A DNA stretch of 64,000 bases from Moorena sp. SIOASIH (GTDB lineage: Bacteria > Cyanobacteriota > Cyanobacteriia > Cyanobacteriales > Coleofasciculaceae), in assembly GCF_010671925.1 (NCBI RefSeq), contig NZ_JAAHIH010000006.1, positions 310,001 through 374,000 on the forward strand. Reading direction: 5' to 3'. Both the position numbers and the translations under genes were made by a program. Below are positions 1 through 11,200 of this stretch, one piece after another. Under the pieces are notes generated by a model. That model saw nothing but the letters and a program-made list of their open reading frames with translations. It made no database searches and was not told the DNA's origin. The first letter of the stretch is position 1, and each line of letters opens with the position of its first letter.

Positions 1-892
1 TAGGGGCTAAACAGGATTCGAGACAAGTAATTTCAGCATTTTCATCAGGGGCAGGGAATAACCCAAAGGAGTATCTTTCCCGAGTGGTGTTTCGTGCTGT
101 AGCTAGGGAGACGCGATGCATAGTTCCTGGATATTTATCATTAGTCCAGCGGGACATGACGTTTCCCAATACAATTAACGGAGTATTCTGAATCGGTTGT
201 ACGGCAACCCAGTTTCCAGTTTGAGTATAGACTTCTAGCCCACCCACTTCATCCTGAAACAAGAAGCTAAGGCTGCCATAATCAATGTGTTCAGTGTTAC
301 GCATCGGCACAGATTCTTGGGTTGGGGCAAGGGGTGGATAGTGGTGTAAAAGCATACTATCATTACGCTGGGAATGAAGATCTTTAAAGTAATTTTCGGG
401 AGCATCCAGGGCGATCGCCAAAGCCAAAAATATGCTATCCATTGTGTCTTGAAAGCTTCCATAGGCTTGGGAAAGAGAGTTACAAAACTGTGGGTGTTCC
501 TCAAACCATTGACTTCGTTGATCCCGCACTCCTACACTTGGGCTTTGTAAATTCTCTTGAGTTATACTTAGTTTTTCACTGGTAATCTTCCCGTCCGCCC
601 GCTTAACGATATAGCCATGATATGACCCATCTGGGGGAATCAGTAATTGTTCTTTTTCCGATGAGGGCAGAGCAAAAAAATATTTGCACAGGGTAAATAC
701 TTGTGCTACTGCTGTGAGGGAAACAGAAGTATTACTTAGATAAAAGCATCCTACATCCTGCATTGCTCGCTCCAGCTTGGCAGCAACTGCTTTCTGGCTA
801 CTATAATCCCCTGTTAGAAAGGGTTGAAAATCGATAACTGGAATCGAATTTGAGGCGTTCGCGGTAGAGCATTTATTTGCTACTAAGTTCAT
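1..892 (-). CDS. Isopenicillin-N-synthase-like 2OG-Fe(II) oxygenase, 3' end outside window
   Basis: This reading frame starts with ATG at 892 and runs off the left edge, giving 297 residues without a stop. It reads as a non-haem iron oxygenase of the isopenicillin N synthase / DIOX_N family. The N-terminal part has the typical 'PVIDF' opening (about residues 18-22). The iron site is visible as H202-x-D204 (in HIDYG) and H259 (in MHRVS), and the 2-oxoglutarate-binding R-x-S as R273 and S275 (RYSFG). A weak AAGGAT lies upstream of the ATG. The family hydroxylates, desaturates or cyclises small molecules with O2 and 2-oxoglutarate; the substrate cannot be told. It lies outside the repeat-bounded NRPS segment, so a role in that pathway is possible but unproven. 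Confidence 0.85.
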   Translation of the reverse strand, partial: MNLVANKCSTANASNSIPVIDFQPFLTGDYSSQKAVAAKLERAMQDVGCFYLSNTSVSLTAVAQVFTLCKYFFALPSSEKEQLLIPPDGSYHGYIVKRADGKITSEKLSITQENLQSPSVGVRDQRSQWFEEHPQFCNSLSQAYGSFQDTMDSIFLALAIALDAPENYFKDLHSQRNDSMLLHHYPPLAPTQESVPMRNTEHIDYGSLSFLFQDEVGGLEVYTQTGNWVAVQPIQNTPLIVLGNVMSRWTNDKYPGTMHRVSLATARNTTRERYSFGLFPAPDENAEITCLESCLAP

Positions 893-1100
893 GGTCAGAG
901 GATCCTTAAGCTTGAGATAGTTTCCATTGGTGTACGTTCCCAAGGGTATGTTGTAACTCAGAGTGTTTGCTCTGTTGAATGCGATCGCTTTTTATCCTAT
1001 AGGAATATGCAGACCTTGAACAGCCCGTCTCAGAGTTTATTCTGCCCTCGTATCATACCCTGTAGTTCTAGCAGGGTCTTGATGTCCAGCGAGTTTTTGG

Positions 1101-1161
1101 AGCGAGTAGGGTCGAAGGGCGTGTTAGCACAACCGCACTCCCTTCCGAACCGTGCGTCGGA
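1101..1161 (-). other. Possible group II intron remnant
   Basis: Read on the minus strand this stretch contains a CGCACGGTTCGGAAGGG motif followed by an AACACGCCCTTCGACCCTA-like run, as I remember from the conserved RNA part of bacterial group II introns. No reverse transcriptase and no 5' end are present, so at most it is a scar. It abuts the left edge of the 1363-bp direct repeat exactly at 1161/1162. A short plus-strand ORF across it (1007-1225) is not believed to be a gene. Confidence 0.35.
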
Positions 1162-2524
1162 CCTGGTTGACTTACAAAACTCTGAAATGGCTTACTGGTA
1201 CGTTGGGATTTTGAACTCTAACTAAGGACGCGGATACTATCACAATTAATGGACAAAGAAAAGGCAAATTACCAATTACCACAACACTAACTATTCCCAA
1301 TCCCATGACCTCCTAACCAACCCGTTGTCCAAGCACTCTGAAAATTAAATCCCCCGGTAATTCCATCAATATCGAGAATTTCCCCAGCAAAGTAAAGACC
1401 TGGACATTGGCGGCTTTCCATAGTCTTGAAATTCACCTCTTTGAGACTAACACCACCACAAGTAACAAACTCTTCCTTAAAAACCCCTTTACCTTGAATC
1501 AAATAGCGTCCCTGAGTCAGTTCTTGAACTAACTGATGTACGGTTTTTTTGGATAACTCAGCCCAACGGTTTTCTGATCCCACTCCCACACTAGTAACTA
1601 AACTCACCCAAAGGCGCTTTGGGATAGGAATGGGACAACTAGTAGTAATGAAGCGTCGAGGTAACTGGGATTTAACATCTAGGAGTAATTTACGCAATCG
1701 GTCTGGATTGTACTCAGGAAGCCAATTCACCAACAAGGGCATTTGATAATGGTGTTCATGCAATACTCTCGCCCCCCAAGCAGAAAGCTTGAGTACCGCT
1801 GGACCACTTAAACCCCAGTGGGTAATTAGCAATGGTCCCGTTTGTTCCTTCAAGGTTTTACCAGCATCGGGTAATTTCAGGCAGACCTGTTTAACACTGA
1901 CCCCAGCTAAATCCTGTAAACGGGAGTCTGGGATATTAAAGGTGAATAGAGAGGGAACCGGGGTTTCGATTTTATGACCTAAGGCTTTTGCCCAACGGTA
2001 GCCTAGGGGATTGCTACCAGTAGCAACCAAAACGCGATCGCATTTTATAGTCTCACCATTCCTCAACCCAATTTCAAATCCTCCTGGGGTCTGGTGTGGC
2101 GTGTCAGGAGTCGCGTGTTGGGAAGATTGCCGAGAGATCGACTTAACCGGATTACTGGTACGAATCTTCACCCCTGCCCTCTTAGCCACTTGTAAGAGAC
2201 AATCAACAATTGTTTCCGAACTATCAGTAATCGGAAACATCCTGCCATCGGCCTCAGTTTTCAGCTCAACACCGTGAGCCCCAAACCAAGCAATGGTATC
2301 CTTCGGTTGAAAGCGGGTGTAAGCCCCTCGCAATGCTTTGCTTCCCCTCGGGTAAGCTTGCACCAACTGGGCTGGGTCAAAGCAAGCATGAGTAACATTA
2401 CAGCGTCCACCACCAGAGATGCGCACCTTTGACAATGGATGGCGTGAGGCTTCTAGGAGAGTGACATTGGTATGGGGATGAGTAGTTGCACAGGTAATTG
2501 CCCCAAAAAAACCAGCGGCTCCAC
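1162..2524. repeat. Direct repeat copy 1 (1363 bp) flanking the NRPS segment
   Basis: The sequence matches 29192-30554 at a constant offset of 28,030 bp with scattered substitutions only; by eye identity is about 97-98%. It begins at CCTGGTTGAC and ends at ACCAGCGGCTCCAC, after which the two copies diverge completely. It carries a short tail (stop at 1225) plus about 405 codons of an oxidoreductase gene. The flanks differ: intron-like scar on the left here versus a condensation-domain fragment at copy 2. Confidence 0.93.
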
Positions 2525-2627
2525 AGGAACATCGCTGCTTTATGTGAATTATTGTCTTTGGCTGGTCGAAGTCCCCCAGGCTTAGAATTTTCCTGACAAT
2601 TAGAGTAAACCATAGTTTGATTTTCAT
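1287..2627 (-). pseudogene. 5'-truncated HI0933-type FAD oxidoreductase, chimeric ORF
   Basis: From residue ~43 onward this ORF is nearly identical (about nine amino acid differences) to the intact 425-aa flavoprotein at 29317-30594. Its first ~35 codons come from unrelated DNA beyond the repeat edge at 2524. The intact copy starts with a Rossmann motif VVVIGGGAAG; here it is replaced by KQRCSCGAAG, so the glycine-rich FAD-binding loop is lost. The frame is open (446 codons), so a protein may be made, but FAD binding is unlikely. Interpreted as the truncated partner of a duplication that brackets the NRPS cluster. Confidence 0.85.
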
Positions 2628-3282
2628 GGGTCGAATGGTAAAGCTATTCGAGTCCTCAGGTTCTTCGAAAGCGGATATTGTCCGCTAACAATGACTCATA
2701 TCTCACTGTTTGTTCATTTGCCAACCCACTTTGAGATTTGCGATCGCACTTTGAGATTCGTGATCGCACTTTGAGATTCGCGATCGCATTTTGAGATTCG
2801 CGATCCCAGTCTTGGGAAACCCCAATATCTCCTTCAACCCTTAGGTCGTAGCTTTTTGACATTGTGATTCCGAATGGCTCACCAAGGGTGAGCGAACGGT
2901 GAGTCATAAGAGCCAATATAGCAATTCCTTAATAGGTCGTGGGAATTTCTGAAATTCGATCCTTGCTCTACCTGGGTTTTAGCCGATCACTTATTACATC
3001 CTATTGATGTAATAGGATTGCTACATACACCCAAGTGTTCAATTTGGCTTCTCCGTTGTCAATAGAGCATCTTTATTGCGGTGAGCAGTTACGCCTGTTG
3101 AAAACTGACCAGTGGAGGTGGGGAACAGGGAATAGGGGATAGGGAACAGGGAATAGGGAATAGTGATAAAATTTGATATCATGTTACCCATGTTACCATG
3201 GAAGATATGACAATCTCTTCTACAACCGGGGTCGCTTAAGCGGGTTTAGTATAATATTACAATCGAACAAATACGGGAAAAA
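2628..3282. other. Gene-free junction region between repeat copy 1 and IS66 element
   Basis: No convincing gene. It holds four 20-bp HIP1-like tandem repeats (listed separately), a hairpin ATTACATC-ctatt-GATGTAAT near 2993-3013, and a short run of GGGAACA/GGGAATA heptamers at about 3118-3165. A minus-strand ORF of 86 codons (2656-2916) mostly translates the tandem repeats. The DNA at 2525-2627 provides the foreign N-terminus of the chimeric oxidoreductase ORF. Confidence 0.6.
2731..2810. repeat. Four 20-bp tandem repeats containing HIP1 octamers
   Basis: Units at 2731, 2751, 2771 and 2791 follow the pattern TTGAGATTCGCGATCGCAYT, each holding GCGATCGC or a one-base variant. HIP1 is the highly iterated palindrome of cyanobacteria. 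There are no unique spacers, so this is not a CRISPR array. Confidence 0.85.
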
Positions 3283-3290
3283 CTCGAATG

Positions 3291-5099
3291 GTAAGGATTC
3301 AGGTGGGTGAGAAGGGGGGTTGACAGAGGCTAGCCACTGTTGACGATTTTATCCAAATATCTGGCAGTATCTCCAAAAATATGTTAGACTTTGATTAGTT
3401 TTCTAGTGTCATTGAAAAGATTCTGAAAATTGAATTGAAGCCGAAAACCAAAGCAAACCATGATAGTGGTTGCGTTTTCTATTAAACACAGATTTATGCG
3501 CCTTGAGCGGAACAAAACCGATCTTGGCCTTGGGAGATACCCCCTGGCTGCGAGAGCAGCTTGCATTAGTGGGCTAAAATCTGCAAAGTAGATTTTGGTA
3601 GCTAAAAAGTATCGGAGACTAGGATAGGAGAAAAGTTGTGATCATAAAAAAGCCAGTGCATCCAAGACATACAGAAGAAGAACTCAACCAATTGTCTACA
3701 GAAGAATTGGTTAAGATAATCAAGGCACTTGAAACAGAGGTGGCACGGCTGAGTGTAATCCTAGGTAAGGACAGCCAAACATCATCAAAACCCCCATCAA
3801 CGGACATAATCAAGCGTCTCAGAGAAAAAGAAAGTACTCGAAGAAACTCCACAGGGACAGCAAAAGCGGAAACTTCGAGGACAACCAGGTCATCAAGGAA
3901 AAACTCGTTTTGGGTTTGGCAGGGTAGACAGAATAGAAGTGCTCCATCCAGAGATCTGTACTCACTGGGTCGGAACTCACTTTCATGGGTGTGCCGAGAA
4001 AATAGAAAAGCACCAAGTAGCGCAGTTGGTAGCCCAACCAATTGAAGTAGTGGAGTATCATCGTCTGAGCCGTAAATGCCTTCAGTGTGGGGAAGTAAGT
4101 CAGGCAAACTGGAGTCAGGAAATCGTACCAGGACAAGACCTAGGAGTGAGACTGCAAGCACTGATCGGTTGGTTAGGGAACTATGCCCACATGCCCTATG
4201 CCAAGATCCAGGAGTTGATTTAGCAGATGGGTGAAGTAGAGATTGGAGTCGGAACCAAAGGGGCCACCAACGTGCCTAGTAGCCCAAGCCATAGAACAGC
4301 CGGTACTAGAACTGGAAAATTGGGTAAAAATAGAACAACCCAATGTCCATGTCGATGAAACCCCTTGGGGGGTCATTGGGGTAAAGGAATGGTTATGGCT
4401 AGTCGCCAACCAGGATTTTTGCCTATTTAGAGCAGCAGATACACGTTCACGAAAAGAACTAGAGTCACTGCTAGGAGATAAGTATGGTGGAGTTCGAGCG
4501 CAGCGACGAAAAGCGTGTATACTAACTAATGGTTACCCTGTAGTAGCCCAACAAAAGTGCTTGGCACATATGCGCAGGCATTTCAAGGGTTTAATTAAAT
4601 GTCCTGGATTACACAATGAGAGTATTGGCAAAGCATTTATTAGTCTGCAAGATGTGCGCTTTTGAGCATTATCACTTATGGCAAACCCAGGCTGATCATA
4701 AAGCTTACGAATTATGGGCCAAGGAATTCAAATCCAAATTAAGTAAAGCTTTCAATAAATGGATACCGCAAGCGGGAGCAAGAGCTTTGAGGCTTTTAAA
4801 TAATCTCCAAAACAAGTTTGATCAGTGGTGGTATTTTCGCCATGCATCCAGAAGTACCTCCTGACAACAATTTGGCAGAACGTTGTCATTGATTGGCTGT
4901 TACAAAGCGTAAGGGAGCGCGGAGGTTCTCGCTCCTTGGAAAGATTTGAAAACACCGCCAGACTTTTGACTGTTGTGCAAACCTGTCGTTCTCAGCAACG
5001 TTGTGTCGTCAACTTTTTTGCTGAAGCATTACGTGCCCACATCGGTCGTGACATGGGTTTTCCTTGACTTATCCCTATTTTTACGACCTGAATCCTTAC
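3291..5099 (+). mobile_element. IS66-family insertion sequence (transposase-only type), degenerate
   Basis: Terminal inverted repeats GTAAGGATTCAGGT (3291-3304) and ACCTGAATCCTTAC (5086-5099) bound a 1809-bp element. Both sides carry the same 8-bp target duplication CTCGAATG (3283-3290 and 5100-5107). GTAA-starting ends and 8-bp duplications are typical of IS66. Only a TnpC-like transposase is seen, with no tnpA or tnpB, matching the ISBst12-type subgroup. The transposase is broken by frameshifts and a stop. The right end lies 106 bp upstream of the NRPS start, so the insertion separates that gene from older upstream DNA. The target is itself a palindrome, CTCGAA-tgttat-TTCGAG, visible at 5100-5117. 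Confidence 0.9.
3638..5067 (+). pseudogene. IS66-family transposase (TnpC), broken in several frames
   Basis: Pieces of one IS66 transposase appear in different frames. The N-terminal coiled region with 'GKDSQTSSKPPSTD' is at 3638-3870; the zinc-binding and central part is at 3939-4223, with a stop at 4221; the DDE core starting 'VHVDETPWGV' is at 4243-4665. The C-terminal part follows with 'PDNNLAER', which holds the catalytic Glu, then a TGA near 4890, and 'GGSRSLERFENTARLLT'. The second catalytic position reads ILTNGY where an Asp is expected. At least three frameshifts and two stops make it inactive, although the intact target duplication indicates that the insertion itself is not very old. 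Confidence 0.88.
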
Positions 5100-5205
5100 C
5101 TCGAATGTTATTTCGAGACACCTGTATTGGAGTAAAAGTTATATTTTATAAAATTTGTTGAGCAAAAAGTTTAAGCATTTCAAGCTCTTATAAAACAGGA
5201 TATTT

Positions 5206-8200
5206 ATGACAGTAATCGAGAATCTTTTATCTGATATCAGTCGTTTGGGAATAAAGCTATGGCTTGAATATAGTGATTCAACTCAAGCACCTAGGTTAAA
5301 ATGTAGAGCTCCAGAAGGAGCTTTAAATCCAGCCTTACGAGATCAGTTGCAACAGCATAAAATAGCAATAATTGAGACTCTACAACAGTGGGAGAAATAT
5401 AATAATCAAGCAGTTGAAACTATTGTAAAAGTTCCTCGTGAAGGAAACTATAGTCTCTCCTTTGCTCAAGAAAGACTGTGGTTTATAAATCAGCTTAATC
5501 CTGGTGATACTAACTACAATGTGGTTCATAATTTTCAAATTTCAGGAATACTCAATGTTTCAATACTTGAACAAAGTTTAAATGAGATTATTCGCCGTCA
5601 TGAGGTGCTACGAACCACATTTTCCATAAAAAAAGGTAGCCCAATACAAGCAATTGCACCTAGTTTAAATCTGATCTTATCAGTTGTTGATTTACAATCG
5701 CTACCTAGCCAAGAGCAGTTGACTCAAACAGAACAATTCATTCAGGCAGAAAATCAATATGCTTTTGACCTATCTCAAGAGATATTATTGCGAGCCACAG
5801 TGCTTCATCTGTCAGAGCATTTGCATATCTTACTATTAACTTGTCATCATATTATTACAGATGGCTGGTCTACAAAAGTTTTGTTGCGAGAACTCGGAAG
5901 TCTTTATACGGCTTTTTTGAATGATGAGTCTTCACCATTACCTGAGTTACCAATTCAATATATAGACTTTGCCCACTGGCAGCGACAATGCTTATCAAAA
6001 GAACGATTGGCAAATCTGGTGGAGTATTGGAGACATCAATTAGCTGGCGCACCACCTTTGCTAGATTTACCTACTGATCATTCTCGCCCTCCAGTGCAAA
6101 CCTTTCGAGGTGCGACTCAGCTTTTTGACTTCAGTAAAGACCTGACGCAACAAATTAAAGAACTGGGTTACCAAGCCGGAACAACACTATTCATGACATT
6201 GTTGACGGCTTTTATGGTCTTACTAAGCCGTTATAGCGGCCAGGAAGATATTATAGTGGGCACTCCGATCGCGGGTCGCAATCATCCTGCCCTTGATTCA
6301 ATGATTGGCTTTTTTGTCAATACGTTAGTGTTGCGGGTTGATCTCTCTGGTAATCCAAGCTTCCGAGAATTAATGGATCGGACACGACAGGTAACGTTAG
6401 ACGCTTATTCCCATCAAGATTTGCAGTTCGAGAAGCTTGTGGAAGAGCTACAACCCGAACGAAACCCTGGTTACAATCCGCTGTTTCAAGTGATGTTTGT
6501 TCTGCAGGAGAATGAGGTTGATGAATGGAAGTTTTCGGATTTAACCCTGACTCCTTTACCAACGGAAAGGGTCACGGCCAAGTTTGATTTGACCCTATGT
6601 CTTGAGAATCGGGAATCTGGGCTGAGAGGGAAGTTAGAATACAGCACGGATTTGTTTGATCAGGACACTGCTGCTCGAATGATTGGGCATTTTCAAACGC
6701 TCCTTGCCGCAATTGTCAGAAATCCTGATCAATCGATCTGTCACCTGCCGCTTTTAAGTCTTGAGGAATCCTATCAACTCCTAGTTGCTTGGAATCAAAC
6801 CCAAATGGATTCTCTGTGTGACATTTCTGTTCATTCACAGGTTCTAACTCTGTTAGAGCAGCAGGTATCTCAGCATCCAGATGCTATAGCTGTCCAGTTT
6901 CAACAGCAAACGCTCACTTATCAAGCATTGCACGATCGGGCTAATCAACTCGCTCATTATCTCCAAAGTCTTGGGGTTGGTCCAGAAGTTGTCGTAGGTC
7001 TTTGTGTCGAACGGTCTATAGAGCTAGTTGTGGGTTTTCTGGGCATCCTTAAAGCAGGTGGAGCGTATCTCCCTCTTGATCCGACCTATCCCCAAGAACG
7101 GCTCACTTATATGCTTGCAGATGCACAAGTTTCGGTGCTTGTGACTCAGCCCACTCTACTGACTAGACTTCCATCTCACCCAGCAAAAGTGGTGATGTTA
7201 GAGAGCGACTCTGCTGTTTTTGCCAACCAACCTGTGACAGCACCAACCTCTGCCATTACTGCAGAGACGCTAGCCTATGTAATCTATACTTCTGGCTCTA
7301 CCGGACGACCCAAAGGAGTAATGGTCACGCATCGGGGGTTAAGCAATCTAGCAGCAACTCTGATTGCGACTTTTAAAGTCAACCCCCACAGTCGGGTTCT
7401 TCAATTTACCTCCTTGAGTTTTGATGTTTCAATCTCAGAAATCTTGATGGTTTTAAGTTCTGGGGCTTGCTTGTGCTTGAATCCATCAGAATCTTTACTG
7501 CCGAGTTTAGATTTAGTGCAACTTCTCCAGCAGCAGGCAATTACGCATTTGGCATTACCTGCATCTGCCCTGGCGACTTTACCGCTCATGCCAATCCCCA
7601 GTTTACAAGTGCTGATTGTAGGAGGGGAAGCCTGTCCTGTTCCGTTGATGCAAGAGTGGGCTAAGGGTCGGGAATTTTTTAATGCTTACGGCCCAACAGA
7701 GGCGAGTGTGTATACGACTATCGCCCTTTGTCAACCAGAGGACCCTATCATTACACTCGGTCGCCCCATTCCCAATGTCAACGTTTATATTCTAGATCCC
7801 TATGGTCAGCCGGTTCCGATCGGTATTCCTGGCGAGTTGTATATTGGGGGGATCGGTCTTGCACGAGGTTATCTCAACCGTCCTGATCTGACCCAGGCAA
7901 CATTTGCCGCAATGCCTCACAGCTTAAAGAGGCTGCACGAGGATTTTGGCAAGGCTTTACCTGCAAACTCTCTAGCCAATCGTTTATACAAAACGGGTGA
8001 TCGGGTGCGTTATCTTGCTGATGGCAGAATTGAGTTTTTAGGACGGATTGATCACCAAGTTAAGTTGCGCGGATTCCGGATCGAGCTCGGAGAGATCAGT
8101 GCAACCCTGGAACAACATCCAGCCATTCAGACTGCAATTGCCTTGTTGAGACCAGATCAACGTGGCGAACAACAATTGGTCGCCTATGCAGTTTTGCACA

Positions 8201-11200
8201 GTGGGAGTGATCAGCCTTCTGCTCCTGAACTGCGAAGGTTTTTGCGAGGACTCTTGCCTCACTATATGGTGCCAATGGCGATCATTTTGCTGTCAGAATT
8301 CCCCCTGACCCCCAATGGCAAGATCAACCGTGCTGCTTTGCCTGCTCCTGATTTGCAACACCTACAACAAGCTACCTTTGTTCCGCCTCGCAGTCCGGTT
8401 GAAATTGTTATTGCCAATATCATCGCCTCGGCATTGGGTTTAGAACAGGTGGGTCTGCAGGATGATTTCTTTGAACTGGGAGGCCATTCGTTATTAGCGA
8501 CTCAGGTTATCTCTCGAATTCGTCAAAGTTTTGGGGTTGAGATCCCACTGATCACTCTATTTGAGCAACCCAGGTTAATAGACCTTGCTCAGGCTGTGAA
8601 CTCTGTTCAGAAGAAAGATTTTTCTCCCTTACCTCCTATTCAGCCGATCGATCGCAACCCCTTAAGCGACCCCAAATCATTTCCCCTGTCATTTGCCCAA
8701 CAACGGCTCTGGTTCCTCAATCGTCTTGAAGGGGTCAATACAACAAGCTATAACACGGGTAGAACTTTTCAGTTAACTGGGAATTTGAATCGACCCGCAC
8801 TACAACAAAGTCTGCAAGCCCTCATCGAACGTCATGAAAGCCTACGCACTACCTTCCCCATTGATCGTCAAGGTATTCCCTGTCAACGGATTAATGAGCC
8901 TGGAACGATAACATTACCCGTGATTGAGTTGGAAGCAGGAGCACAAGAAGCCGAGATTAAAGAGCTAATTAAAGTAGAAAGTCAACAACCCTTTGATCTG
9001 ACTCACAACAGGCTCATTCGCTTCAAACTGCTGCAATCGTCGCCTACTGATCATATTTTGATGGTCACGATACACCACATTATTTGTGATGGTTGGTCGA
9101 TCGGGGTATTCCAACAAGAGCTACTCCAACTGTATCAAGCTTTTTGCCAGAATCAATCTTCTCCCCTTTCCCCTTTACAGATCCAATATGCAGATTTTGC
9201 CTGTTGGCAACGGCAATGGCTAACCGATCAAGTTTTAGAGGCTGAACTCAACTATTGGAAACAACAACTGGAAGGCGCTCCCCCTCTATTAGAACTGCCC
9301 ACAGACTACCCTCGACCTGCTGTGCAAACATTTCAAGGGGGGGAGGTCAGTTTTCAGGTTGATGCATCCCTGAGCCAGAATCTGAAAGCCTTCAGCCAAA
9401 AAGCAGGCGTTACCCTATTTATGACCTTGCTTACTGTCTTTAAGATATTATTATCTCGCTACTCCAGACAGACCGATATTGTGGTGGGTGCGCCCATTGC
9501 TAATCGTAATCAGGCTGAAATTGAGCCTTTGATTGGTTTTTTTGTCAATACCCTGGTATTGCGTTCCGACTTGTCCGGCAATCCTAGATTTGTGGAACTG
9601 CTGAGACAGGTTAGACAAACCACGCTAGAGGCTTACACGCATCAAGACCTACCTTTTGAGAAATTAGTAGAGGAATTACAACCGAAGCGTCGTCTTGACC
9701 ATCATCCGATTATTCAGGTCATGTTTGCTTTGCAAAATGTTCCAGATGCTGATTTAGAACTACCAGACTTAGAAGTCAAGTCCCTCAGATCAGAGGTTGA
9801 GACAACCCGCGAATTTGATTTGGAGGTTTACCTTTGGGAAAAACCTCAGGGGTTGGTCGGCTCCTGTATTTACAGGGGTGATTTGTTCAAAGTTGAAACG
9901 ATCCAGCGGTTATTTGAACAATTTCAGAGGTTATTGCAAGCAGTGGTGATCGATAGCAGTCAAAGGATCGATGAGTTGCCCCTTCTGACTCTTGCTGAAC
10001 AACACCAGATTCTAACGCAATGGAATCAGACTCAAAGAGACTACCCTCGTAACTCCTGTATTCATCAACTATTTGAGCAACAGGTAGAACGATCAGGAGA
10101 TGCCATTGCCCTAGTATTTGAAGACCAACAACTTACTTATCAGGAGCTGGATTACCAGGCCAATCAGCTTGCCGCTTACTTACGGAACTGGGGTGTCGAT
10201 CCAGACGTATTGGTTGGGGTTTGCCTGGAGCGATCGCCTGACCTGATTGTGGCCATACTGGCAATTCTTAAAGCTGGGGGAGCATATGTGCCCCTTGATC
10301 CAAACTACCCCTCAGAACGTTTGGCCTTCATTGCCGAAGATACACAAATACCGATATTAATTACTCAAACAGCTTTTCGAGCCCACCTTTCGGATTCTCA
10401 GACCTGTTTCCTCATTTGTTTAGATGAAATCAACTTAAGAGAGTTTGCTGCTCAACAACCGACTAACCGGAAAGAACACGATGTCCAGCCTGATTTGAAT
10501 AGAACGTTAACAGACACCATCTCTCCTACCCTAGAAACCCAGGCTGGGACTTCTTTGAGCGGAAAATCAATCACCGCTGACAATCTTGCCTATGTGATGT
10601 ATACTTCCGGCTCTACAGGTAAACCCAAAGGTGTTGCAGTTTCCCATCGGGGAGTTGTTCGTTTGGTGGTCAATTCCAACTATGTTAACATCACCGCAGC
10701 GGATACCTTTCTACAACTCGCCTCCATTGCTTTTGATGCAGCCACCTTTGAAATTTGGGGTGCGTTACTCAACGGAGCTACCTTGGTGCTCGCTCCAGCC
10801 TCTCGTTCTTCTCTGGCTGAAATTGCTTACCTCCTGCAGCATCATCACATTACGATTCTCTGGCTCACTGCTGGGCTCTTCCATCAAATGGTGGAAGAGC
10901 ATCTTGAAGCTTTCTCCTCTGTTCAACAACTCTTAGCTGGAGGTGACGTTCTCTCTGTTGCTCATGTTCAAACCGTAGTTCAAGCCTTACCCAACACCCT
11001 GGTGATTAATGGCTACGGTCCAACAGAAAATACCACCTTTACCTGCTGTTACCCTGTTCGAGATCTTGATGAGATCGGCACATCAATTCCGATCGGATCT
11101 CCGATTTCAAACACTCAAGTCTATCTGTTAGATCAAACTTTTCACCCAGTTCCAGTTGGAGTACCTGGAGAGCTTTATATTGGCGGAGACGGCTTAGCAC

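Noticed and set aside
1007..1225. 72-codon plus-strand ORF
   Set aside because: It spans the intron-like scar and the repeat edge; its last 20 codons equal the foreign tail of the condensation-domain stub. No gene-like features.
2731..2810. Possible short CRISPR array
   Set aside because: Units are contiguous 20-bp repeats without spacers and are built on HIP1 octamers; no cas gene nearby.
2656..2916. 86-codon minus-strand ORF
   Set aside because: Largely a translation of four 20-bp tandem repeats; no family recognised and no ribosome site.
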